Shown: in pieces, positions 47,158-54,357 of the stretch
Numbering within the stretch: the stretch's first letter is position 1
How the letters are laid out: every line of letters begins with the position of its first letter
From: JARFQW01 sp963842955
GTDB taxonomy: Bacteria; Pseudomonadota; Gammaproteobacteria; Steroidobacterales; XN24
Assembly (NCBI GenBank): GCA_963842955.1
Contig: CAWJIJ010000002.1
Location: forward strand, 1 to 64,000
Direction: 5' to 3'
DNA: 64,000 bases
The notes under the pieces: model-generated
The model's input: only the letters and a program-made list of their open reading frames with translations
Database searches by the model: none
Told to the model about the DNA's origin: nothing
Position numbers and translations under genes: made by a program

Positions 47158-47837
47158 TTCGCTTTCAGCAAGTGTCCAAGCGCTACTCCGGCGGCGGCGA
47201 CGCCCTGTCGGAACTGACGCTGGATGTGGATGCGGGGGAGATGGTTTTCCTGACCGGTCACTCGGGCGCGGGCAAGAGTACGCTGTTGAAGCTCATCGCC
47301 CTGATCGAACGGCCGACACGGGGCCAGGTCCTGATCAACAACCGCAACACGAACGGCGTCTCTCGCCGGGCGATTCCGGGTTTCCGGCGTGACCTGGGTA
47401 TCGTCTTCCAGGATCACAAGCTGCTCCAGGACCGGACGGTGTTCGACAACGTCGGTCTGCCGCTGGTGATCGCCGGCCTGCGCCGAAAGGACGTGGGCAA
47501 GCGGGTACGGGCGGCGCTGGACCAGGTGGGCTTGCTGGACAAGGAGAGCAGCATGCCGCTGGCGCTGTCCACCGGCGAGCAACAACGGGTGGGGATCGCG
47601 CGGGCAATCGTCGCGAAGCCACCGCTGGTGATTGCCGACGAACCGACGGGCAACCTGGATCCGGATCTCTCGCTCGAAATCATGGACCTGTTCTGCCGCT
47701 TCAACGAGGTGGGCACAACGATTCTCATCGCCAGTCATGACCTCGCCCTGATCGAGCGGCTGGGCCGGCGGCGCGTCGAACTCAAGGACGGTCGCCTTGC
47801 GGCCGACAGCCATGGCCCGTCCCCAGGCGACGCGTAA
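47154..47837 (+). CDS. ftsE: cell division ATP-binding protein FtsE
   Basis: A 227-residue ABC ATPase that with FtsX links cell constriction to periplasmic murein hydrolase activation. Walker A GHSGAGKST, signature LSTGEQQRVGIARAI, Walker B LVIADEPTGNLDP and the His-switch ASHDLALI are all intact. GTG start overlaps the ftsY stop (GTGA). The signature reads LSTGEQQR in place of the usual LSGGEQQR. Confidence 0.96.
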   Translation: MIRFQQVSKRYSGGGDALSELTLDVDAGEMVFLTGHSGAGKSTLLKLIALIERPTRGQVLINNRNTNGVSRRAIPGFRRDLGIVFQDHKLLQDRTVFDNVGLPLVIAGLRRKDVGKRVRAALDQVGLLDKESSMPLALSTGEQQRVGIARAIVAKPPLVIADEPTGNLDPDLSLEIMDLFCRFNEVGTTILIASHDLALIERLGRRRVELKDGRLAADSHGPSPGDA

Positions 47838-48855
47838 GCGGGCGCCCGCCCCGAAACGGGACCGCGGCACCCGGCCCAACCGTCGGCGGGCGACGCGCGC
47901 GCCAAGGGAGGCCCGAACCGGCTCGGGCGGCCTTGGCACCTGGTTGTCGCGCCATGCGCAGAGCCTCGTGGGATCCCTCGGCCGGCTCGCCCGGCATCCG
48001 CTGAACACCGGGATGACCATGGCGGTGATCGGCATCGCGCTGGCCCTGCCCGCGCTTCTCCACCTGTCGGTAACCAATATTCGCGCGCTGTCCGGGCAGT
48101 GGCGGGATTCCGTGGAACTGTCCGTCTACCTGGAGCACGGCAAAAGCGAAGCCGACGCCCGAAATCTCGCTGCGGCCCTCGATCAGCGGCCCGATGTCAC
48201 CGAAACCGCCGTAGTGACGGCGGACGAGGCGCTGGTCCAGTTTCGCGCCGGGTCGGGCTTCGGGCCGGCGCTGGATGCGCTCAACGAGAACCCTTTGCCC
48301 CACCTGGTGACAGTCAGGCCGGCGGAAAGCCATACGACGGCGGACGCGGTGGCGGAACTCGCGACAGCCGCCCGAGGCATGAACGGCGTTGCCGAGGTGC
48401 GGGCGGACACCGACTGGGTACGCCGGCTGCACGGCATGCTGGACGTGGCCCGGCGGCTGGTGACGCTCGCGGTCATCGTCCTGGCGGTATCGATCCTGCT
48501 GATCGTCGGCAACACGATTCGCCTGGACATTCAGAACCGCAGCCAGGAGATCGAGGTCCAGAAACTGGTGGGCGGCTCGAACGGCTTTATTCGCAGGCCA
48601 TTTCTCTACTCGGGCGCATGGTACGGCCTGGGTGGCGGTCTGCTCGCGCTGGGTATCGTCCAGGCGGCGCTCTGGGCTCTCTCCGAACCGGTGGCGCGGC
48701 TCGCAGGCCTCTACGGCAGCGACTTCCGACTGGCCGGGCTCAAACCCGAGGATGCCCTGCTGCTGGTCGGCGGGGGCGCGGCCCTCGGATGGCTGGGCTC
48801 CGGTATCGCGGCGGCCCGGAATATGCGTCGGATCGAACCCGGCCGAAGCGACTGA
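47812..48855 (+). CDS. ftsX: cell division protein FtsX
   Basis: A 347-residue membrane partner of FtsE: a basic cytoplasmic N-terminus (about 60 residues rich in Arg/Pro), TM1 near TMAVIGIALALPALL, a periplasmic domain that binds hydrolase activators (SVYLEHGKSEADARNLA), and three C-terminal helices. EVQKLVGGSNGFIRRPFLYSG is the conserved FtsX/permease motif. ATG 47812 overlaps ftsE by 26 bases. Confidence 0.95.
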   Translation: MARPQATRKRAPAPKRDRGTRPNRRRATRAPREARTGSGGLGTWLSRHAQSLVGSLGRLARHPLNTGMTMAVIGIALALPALLHLSVTNIRALSGQWRDSVELSVYLEHGKSEADARNLAAALDQRPDVTETAVVTADEALVQFRAGSGFGPALDALNENPLPHLVTVRPAESHTTADAVAELATAARGMNGVAEVRADTDWVRRLHGMLDVARRLVTLAVIVLAVSILLIVGNTIRLDIQNRSQEIEVQKLVGGSNGFIRRPFLYSGAWYGLGGGLLALGIVQAALWALSEPVARLAGLYGSDFRLAGLKPEDALLLVGGGAALGWLGSGIAAARNMRRIEPGRSD

Positions 48856-48901
48856 GACGCCCCCGCCGCGGCCCTGAACCCGGGCTCCGGTACCGGGGCC
48901 T

Positions 48902-48929
48902 GCCCCCGAATGGCCGCCCCCGAATGGCC
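48902..48929. repeat. 14-bp tandem direct repeat
   Basis: GCCCCCGAATGGCC occurs twice without a gap (48902-48915, 48916-48929) just after ftsX. It may be a replication-slippage product; no hairpin with a T tract is formed, so it is not a terminator. Confidence 0.6.
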
Positions 48930-49028
48930 GAAATAACCCCCGGAATCCACCGGCAAACCGGGTCGGTTCCGGGCTTCTGTCCACTTCTGGGGTCCTCGGC
49001 GAAACCCACTGACCGGAAAAGACAAGAA

Positions 49029-49055
49029 TATTATAAGCAATTGATTATTATAAGC
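49029..49055 (+). promoter_or_regulatory. AT-rich rpoH promoter region with a 10-bp direct repeat
   Basis: TATTATAAGC occurs at 49029-49038 and again at 49046-49055, a 17-base period, inside an AT island of about 55 bases (49025-49076) in GC-rich DNA. TTGATT lies between them at 49041-49046. Promoter elements for rpoH are expected here, but I cannot assign a single -35/-10 pair. The repeated word may be two overlapping promoters or activator sites. Confidence 0.4.
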
Positions 49056-49101
49056 TAACTTTTTGTTTAATTAGCAGAACCGAAGGGAACCCAACACCGG
49101 T

Positions 49102-49128
49102 TTAGCACTCTAAACGTGCGAGTGCTAA
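49102..49128 (+). promoter_or_regulatory. CIRCE element (HrcA operator) upstream of rpoH
   Basis: TTAGCACTC (49102-49110), a nine-base spacer, and GAGTGCTAA (49120-49128) match the CIRCE consensus perfectly on both arms and in spacing. It ends 32 bases upstream of the rpoH start codon, so it lies in the promoter or transcript leader. HrcA bound here would repress rpoH until heat titrates the GroEL that keeps HrcA active. The hrcA gene is not in this window. Confidence 0.93.
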
Positions 49129-49160
49129 ACTTCAGGGCGGCAAGAGAGGTGCCTGATACC

Positions 49161-50033
49161 ATGACGACAGCTGTGATTTCACATCGCGGCGACGGGGTCC
49201 TTGCGGGCCCGGTCGGCAACCTGGATTCCTACATCCAGGCCGTGGCCACCATTCCCGTTCTGAGTAAGGACCAGGAGGTCGATCTGGCCAACCGGTTCCG
49301 CCAGGACGAGGACCTGGACGCGGCCAGACAGCTCGTACTGTCCCATCTCCGCTTCGTCGTGCACGTGGCCCGGGGCTACTCCGGCTACGGCCTGCAGCTC
49401 GGCGACCTGATCCAGGAGGGCAACGTGGGCCTGATGAAGGCGGTCAAGCGCTTTGACCCCGAGTTCGGCGTCCGTCTGGTGTCCTTTGCGGTGCACTGGA
49501 TCCGTGCCGAGATCCACGAATTCGTGCTGAAGAACTGGCGGGTGGTCAAAGTGGCGACCACCAAGGCTCAGCGCAAACTGTTCTTCAATCTCCGCAAGGC
49601 CAAGAAACACCTGGGCTGGCTGACGGCCGAGGAAACCCGGGCCGTGGCCGAGGACCTGGGCGTAAGCCCGGCGGAAGTCAATGAAATGGAGCGGCGGCTG
49701 TCCACGCGGGACCTGTCCTTCGACCCGACTCCCCAGTCGGAGGACGATGAGCACGCGTATGGCCCCGTGGCTTACCTGCCGAGCACGGAAGTCGACCCGG
49801 CCGACGCTGCAGAGGACGACGAATGGCGCAGCCAGGCATCGTCCCAGCTCAGGGACGCCCTGGCGGCCCTGGATGAACGCAGCCGGGACATTCTCCAGAG
49901 CCGCTGGCTCACGGACGACAAGGCCACCCTGCAGGACCTCGGCGACCGCTACGGGGTAAGCGCCGAGCGGATACGCCAGCTCGAGGCGAACGCCATGAAA
50001 AAGCTGCGCTCGCGGATGACCGTAGCCGCCTGA
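49161..50033 (+). CDS. rpoH: heat-shock sigma factor RpoH (sigma-32)
   Basis: A 290-residue alternative sigma factor. Region 2 (LVLSHLRFVVHVARGYSGYGLQLGDLIQEGNVGLMKAVKRFDPEFGVRLVSFAVHWIRAEI) is followed by the RpoH box QRKLFFNLRKAKKHLGW, unique to the RpoH family, and region 4.2 has LGDRYGVSAERIRQLEANAMKKLR. ATG 49161 follows AGAGAGGTG. A perfect CIRCE element lies just upstream and a terminator just downstream, so the gene is monocistronic. It follows ftsYEX as in other gammaproteobacteria. Confidence 0.97.
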   Translation: MTTAVISHRGDGVLAGPVGNLDSYIQAVATIPVLSKDQEVDLANRFRQDEDLDAARQLVLSHLRFVVHVARGYSGYGLQLGDLIQEGNVGLMKAVKRFDPEFGVRLVSFAVHWIRAEIHEFVLKNWRVVKVATTKAQRKLFFNLRKAKKHLGWLTAEETRAVAEDLGVSPAEVNEMERRLSTRDLSFDPTPQSEDDEHAYGPVAYLPSTEVDPADAAEDDEWRSQASSQLRDALAALDERSRDILQSRWLTDDKATLQDLGDRYGVSAERIRQLEANAMKKLRSRMTVAA

Positions 50034-50057
50034 CGGTCCACCTTCCAAGCCCTTGGA

Positions 50058-50082
50058 AGCCCGGCTTCGTGCCGGGCTTTTT
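50058..50082 (+). terminator. Rho-independent terminator after rpoH
   Basis: AGCCCGGC-TTCGT-GCCGGGCT hairpin (50058-50078) followed by TTTTCTTT, 25 bases past the rpoH stop. Confidence 0.92.
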
Positions 50083-50255
50083 CTTTCAGGCAGTAGTCAG
50101 CCTGGCGGGCCGCTGACCTCCGGAATCAGCGAATCCGCGAGCAACGTCGCGTCGGGAAAAAGGCGCTTTGCTCAGGCCGGGGGCCCGGCCTGTTCAAAAC
50201 GAGCGGCTACGCGGCCTATCATAGGGGCTGCTTTTGCGAACCGCCGGAGAGAGGC

Positions 50256-50723
50256 ATGCGCCCAGTTCAAGCCTGGCTCGACGAATACGCCGAGAGCCAT
50301 CAGAACCCGACCAACAAGCTGGTCCACTGGATTTGTGTCCCCCTGATCGTGCTGAGCCTCGTGGGCCTGCTGTGGGCCTTGCCCGTGCCCGAGGCGTTCA
50401 GGGAAATCTCCCCGGTAATGAACTGGGGCATGCTGTTCGTCATGGCGTCGATTGTTTACTACTTCATCATGTCGTTCAGCCTGGGGCTCGGCATGGTCCT
50501 GGTGTCGGCCGCCATGCTGGCCACCATCGTCTGGCTGGACGGGCTGTCCGCACCGCTGTGGGTCATCTGCGTCGGGATCTTCGTGGCCGCGTGGATCGGC
50601 CAGTTCATCGGCCACCTGGTCGAAGGGGCCAAGCCGTCGTTCTTCAAGGACCTGCAGTTCCTGATGATCGGCCCGCTGTGGCTCTTGTCTTTCGTCTACC
50701 GGCGTCTGGGCATCCCCTACTAG
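50256..50723 (+). CDS. Mpo1/DUF962-family membrane protein
   Basis: A 155-residue protein with four hydrophobic helices. It shows the family His motifs: ESHQNPTNKLVHWICVPLI at the start and IGQFIGHLVEGAKPSFFKDLQF near the end. The yeast member Mpo1 (YGL010w) is an Fe(II) dioxygenase that shortens 2-hydroxy fatty acids by alpha-oxidation, and the His residues here agree with such a role, though bacterial members are untested as far as I know. Its 3' end overlaps the converging malic enzyme gene by four bases. Confidence 0.88.
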   Translation: MRPVQAWLDEYAESHQNPTNKLVHWICVPLIVLSLVGLLWALPVPEAFREISPVMNWGMLFVMASIVYYFIMSFSLGLGMVLVSAAMLATIVWLDGLSAPLWVICVGIFVAAWIGQFIGHLVEGAKPSFFKDLQFLMIGPLWLLSFVYRRLGIPY

Positions 50724-52018
50724 GCTGGCTCGTCAACAGCCGCCCGGACCGACGACGCCACCGCTTCGTGGACAGCCGGGTCCAGCGGATCCGGCACCAG
50801 GTCACCGTCCGCGGCGTGGTCGCCGATGGCCTCGGCCGCGGCGACCAGCATCGCATCGGTAAAACGCGTGGCCCCGGCGTCCAGCGCCCCCCGGAAAAGC
50901 CCCGGAAATCCCAGGACGTTGTTGATGCTCTTGCCGTCGGCGGCAAACGCGGCGCCGGCCTTCAGCGCGTCGCTGGGCTCGATCTCCGGATCGGGATTCG
51001 ACAGCGCGAGGATCACCTGTCCCGGCCGCACCTGATCCGGCCGGATCAGCCCGCGTACTCCCGTCGTCGCAATCACGATATCGGCCCGCCCCAGCAGATC
51101 GCCGAGATCCGCCGGCTGCCCGCCCATCGCTTCGAAACGCGCCAGGGCACCCGGATCCAGGTCGCTGCCCAGCACGGTCTCGACTCCACGGGCGAGCAGG
51201 AGACGGCAAATGCCGATACCGGCGGCCCCGAGACCGATCTGCCCCACCACGCTCTGTGACAGGCGCTGACCCACCATGCGCCCGGCGTTCCGGACAGCCG
51301 CCAGGGCCACCACGGCGGTCCCGTGCTGATCGTCATGCAGCACCGGTATCCCGACCCGCTCCCGCAGCCGGTCCTCGATGGTGAAACAGTCCGGCGCGGC
51401 GATGTCCTCCAGCTGAATGGCGCCGAAGGACGGGGCGATCGCGGCGATGACATCCACGAGCTGATCGGGGTCCCGGACCTCGGTGAGGATCGGCACGGCG
51501 TTCAGACCGGCGAGGCTGGCCATCAGCGCCGCCTTACCCTCCATGACCGGCATGCCGGCCACCGCACCGATGTCTCCCAGCCCGAGAATCGCGGTGCCAT
51601 TGGTGACAATGGCCACCGTGTTGTGAATGGACGTGTACTCGCGTGCAAGCGACGGATCCTTCTGAATGGCAAGGCACACTCGCGCCACCCCCGGCGTGTA
51701 GATGTCCTTGAGCATTTGCTGGCTGTTGATGGGCACCGTGCTCTCGGTGCTGATCTTGCCCCCCTTGTGGCGATTGAACACCCGGTCCGACCGGCCGAGG
51801 AGCCGGGCGTTGGGCAGGGCGTCGATTCGCTCGAACAGGCTGCGGTCGGCCTCGGCGTCCATTTCCAGGGTGATTTCCCAGATCGTCTTGTCCTGGTCCC
51901 GGCGAACCGAGTTCAGATGCTCCACGACGAGGCCGGCCTCGCCGATCTGGGCCAGGATCTTGGCGAGGCTGCCCGGCTTGTGGGCGGACTCGACCAGCAG
52001 AATCTCCGGAATCTTCAC
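50720..52018 (-). CDS. NAD(P)-dependent malic enzyme with N-terminal ACT domain
   Basis: A 432-residue enzyme decarboxylating malate to pyruvate. Residues 1-78 form an ACT-type regulatory domain (ILLVESAHKPGSLAKILAQIGEAGLVVEHL). The malic domain follows (YTPGVARVCLAI, the catalytic Lys in MEGKAAL, the metal site LEDIAAPDCF) and then the NAD domain (GLGAAGIGICRLL, ILALSNPDPEI). An N-terminal ACT domain on a single-domain malic enzyme suggests allosteric control by an amino acid; that is inference. One base separates it from the deacetylase-like gene upstream, so they are likely one transcript. Confidence 0.92.
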   Translation of the reverse strand: MKIPEILLVESAHKPGSLAKILAQIGEAGLVVEHLNSVRRDQDKTIWEITLEMDAEADRSLFERIDALPNARLLGRSDRVFNRHKGGKISTESTVPINSQQMLKDIYTPGVARVCLAIQKDPSLAREYTSIHNTVAIVTNGTAILGLGDIGAVAGMPVMEGKAALMASLAGLNAVPILTEVRDPDQLVDVIAAIAPSFGAIQLEDIAAPDCFTIEDRLRERVGIPVLHDDQHGTAVVALAAVRNAGRMVGQRLSQSVVGQIGLGAAGIGICRLLLARGVETVLGSDLDPGALARFEAMGGQPADLGDLLGRADIVIATTGVRGLIRPDQVRPGQVILALSNPDPEIEPSDALKAGAAFAADGKSINNVLGFPGLFRGALDAGATRFTDAMLVAAAEAIGDHAADGDLVPDPLDPAVHEAVASSVRAAVDEPA

Positions 52019-52019
52019 G

Positions 52020-52946
52020 TCACTGTTCTCCCAGCCGCGAATCGCGGGCTTCGTAGACGTCCACCGCTACACGATAGGCGATGGCGTGAAGCTGTGCCGT
52101 CTCCCTCGGGGTCGCCGCATATCCGCCGGACAGCAGCAGCGCCAGGGGCATGCCGGATTCACGCACGGCCTCGATCACCAGGCGGTCCCGTGCCGCCAGC
52201 CCCCGGGTGGACAAATGCATGCGACCGTAGCGATCGCCGTCGGCCGGGTCCACGCCGGCCAGGTAAAACGCGATATCCGCCCGTGCCGCCGCCAGCACGC
52301 CAGGGAGCTCTTGGGCCAGAACCGCGAAGTACTCGGCATCCCCTGTCCCGCAGGGCAGGCCCACGTCCCGGTCGCTGACCGCCTTGCGGGCCGGGAAGTT
52401 CTTCTCACCATGCATCGAGAAGGTGTACACGTCGGGCTCATCCGCAAAGATCGCTGCCGTCCCGTTGCCCTGGTGAACGTCCAGGTCGATGACCAGGGCC
52501 CGGCGGATCCGGCCGCTGCGCTGGAGCTCGCGGATAGCAATCGCCACGTCGTTCAGGACGCAGTACCCCTGACCATGATCCGGATAGGCATGGTGCGTGC
52601 CGCCGGCCAGATTGCCGGCATGGCCGTCCTCCAGGGCCATCAGGGCCGCGTTCAGCGTGCCGGTGACCGCCAGCCGTGACCGCCGCCAGAGACGCTCGCT
52701 CCAGGGTATGCCGATGCGCCGCTCTTCCGAAGGGGTGAGATTGCCGGTAGCCAGCTTCCAGAGGTAGTCCTCGGTATGGACCAGGCGCAGGAGCTCCAGC
52801 GACGCCTCGCGGGGTCTGACGACGTCACCGCGGCGGATCACGCCCTCGGCGAGGAGGATCTCGTGAAGCGCGGGGAACTTGGCCATGGGGAAGGGGTGAC
52901 CTTCGGGCAGGGCCACGAAATAATCGGGATGAAAGGACACACGCAT
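52020..52946 (-). CDS. histone deacetylase/acetoin-utilisation family hydrolase
   Basis: A 308-residue arginase-fold metal hydrolase of the HDAC superfamily. The zinc site and general base are readable: GGTHHAYPDHGQGYCVLND (tandem His), DLDVHQGNGTAAIF (Asp and His zinc ligands) and GVDPADGDRYGRM (third Asp). Bacterial members deacetylate proteins, polyamines or acetoin-pathway products; which one applies is unclear. It lies directly upstream of the malic enzyme and is divergent from the glutaryl-CoA dehydrogenase operon. Confidence 0.92.
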   Translation of the reverse strand: MRVSFHPDYFVALPEGHPFPMAKFPALHEILLAEGVIRRGDVVRPREASLELLRLVHTEDYLWKLATGNLTPSEERRIGIPWSERLWRRSRLAVTGTLNAALMALEDGHAGNLAGGTHHAYPDHGQGYCVLNDVAIAIRELQRSGRIRRALVIDLDVHQGNGTAAIFADEPDVYTFSMHGEKNFPARKAVSDRDVGLPCGTGDAEYFAVLAQELPGVLAAARADIAFYLAGVDPADGDRYGRMHLSTRGLAARDRLVIEAVRESGMPLALLLSGGYAATPRETAQLHAIAYRVAVDVYEARDSRLGEQ

Positions 52947-53193
52947 GCCGTGTTGCTTCTCCTGGACACTGGCTGGACCACACCGGTCTTCTCTCGCTAA
53001 TTCGACCGGCGGGCGGCAATCGATCCGCCGGCCGGCGTCGCACTACAGGGCATCGGCATCCGGTTCCCCGGCGGCGCGCCGTCCCGCTGCTGCAAACCCG
53101 TCAATCCGGTATCATTGCGGGCTTATTCGCCAACCCTCGCGGCGCCGATTTTCGGCCGGCATCGACGGCGGATGGCGCCAACCGGAGATCCCC

Positions 53194-54357
53194 GTGTCCC
53201 AGCTCAATCCCCTGGACCTTTTCGACGTCCGTGGCCAGCTCTCTGAAGAGGAGCAGATGGTCCAGGACACCGTCGCGCGTTTCACCGACGAGCGCGTGCT
53301 GCCCATCATCCGCGAATGTTTCGAGGAACACCGCTTTCCGGCGGAACTGGTTACGGAGATCGCCGAGCTCGGCCTCTTCGGCTCCTCCATCGACGGCTAC
53401 GGCTGCGCCGGGCTCAACGGCGTCAGCTACGGCCTGATCTGCCAGGAACTGGAGCGGGGCGATTCGGGCATACGCAGCTTTGTCTCGGTGCAGTCCAGCC
53501 TGTGCATGTACCCGATCCATGCCTTCGGTTCCGACGAGCAGAAGGAGCGCTGGCTCCCGGCCATGGCCCGCGGCGAGGCCATCGGCTGCTTCGGACTGAC
53601 CGAGCCCCACGGCGGATCGGATCCGGCCAACATGAAGACCCACGCACGCCGGGACGGCGACGACTGGATACTCAACGGCGCCAAGATGTGGATCACGAAC
53701 GGCTCGATTGCGGACGTGGCCCTCGTGTGGGCGAAAACCGACGAGGGCATCCTGGGATTCCTCGTCGACACCGACTCCCCCGGATTCGATGCCCCGGAAA
53801 TCAAACGCAAGTTCTCCCTGCGGGCGTCGGTGACTTCGTCGCTGTTTTTTGACAACGTTCGCGTCCCCGCCGCGCATGTTCTGCCGGGTGTTAAGGGTCT
53901 CAAGGGACCCTTGTCGTGCCTCTCGCAGGCCCGCTACGGCATCACCTGGGGGGCCATTGGCGCGGCGCAGGCCTGCCTGGCCGAGGCGCTGGACTATGCC
54001 GGCGACCGGGAGCTGTTCGGGCGGCCCATGACACATACCCAGACGGTGCAGCGGCGCCTGGCGGAGATGAGCCGGCGCATCACGCTCGCGCAGCTCATGT
54101 CCCTGCGGCTGGGCCGGCTGAAGGACGGTGGCGAGGTATCACCGACCCAGATTTCGATGGCGAAATGGAACAACGTGCGCATGGCCCTGGATATTGCCCG
54201 GGACGCCCGGGATATTCTCGGCGGCGCCGGCATCAGCGCGGAGTACTGCCCGATCCGGCACATGCTCAACCTGGAAAGCGTCGTGACCTACGAGGGCACC
54301 CAGACCGTCCATGAACTCGTTATCGGCAAGGAACTGACCGGTGTCAGCGCCTTCTGA
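53194..54357 (+). CDS. gcdH: glutaryl-CoA dehydrogenase
   Basis: A 387-residue FAD acyl-CoA dehydrogenase that oxidatively decarboxylates glutaryl-CoA to crotonyl-CoA at the end of lysine/tryptophan/glutarate breakdown. GLTEPHGGSDPANMKT, YGITWGAIGAAQACLAEALDYAGDRELFGRPM and the catalytic-Glu segment SVVTYEGTQTVHELVIGKELTG match GCDH more closely than other family members. GTG 53194 has CGGAGA just upstream; the longer open frame (from 52945) is not coding. First gene of a probable four-gene unit; it overlaps the E1 gene by 17 bases. Confidence 0.93.
   Translation: MSQLNPLDLFDVRGQLSEEEQMVQDTVARFTDERVLPIIRECFEEHRFPAELVTEIAELGLFGSSIDGYGCAGLNGVSYGLICQELERGDSGIRSFVSVQSSLCMYPIHAFGSDEQKERWLPAMARGEAIGCFGLTEPHGGSDPANMKTHARRDGDDWILNGAKMWITNGSIADVALVWAKTDEGILGFLVDTDSPGFDAPEIKRKFSLRASVTSSLFFDNVRVPAAHVLPGVKGLKGPLSCLSQARYGITWGAIGAAQACLAEALDYAGDRELFGRPMTHTQTVQRRLAEMSRRITLAQLMSLRLGRLKDGGEVSPTQISMAKWNNVRMALDIARDARDILGGAGISAEYCPIRHMLNLESVVTYEGTQTVHELVIGKELTGVSAF

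Noticed and set aside
48880..48900. terminator after ftsX (CCGGTACCGG palindrome)
   Set aside because: The palindrome has no following T tract and the stem is short; termination here is not supported.
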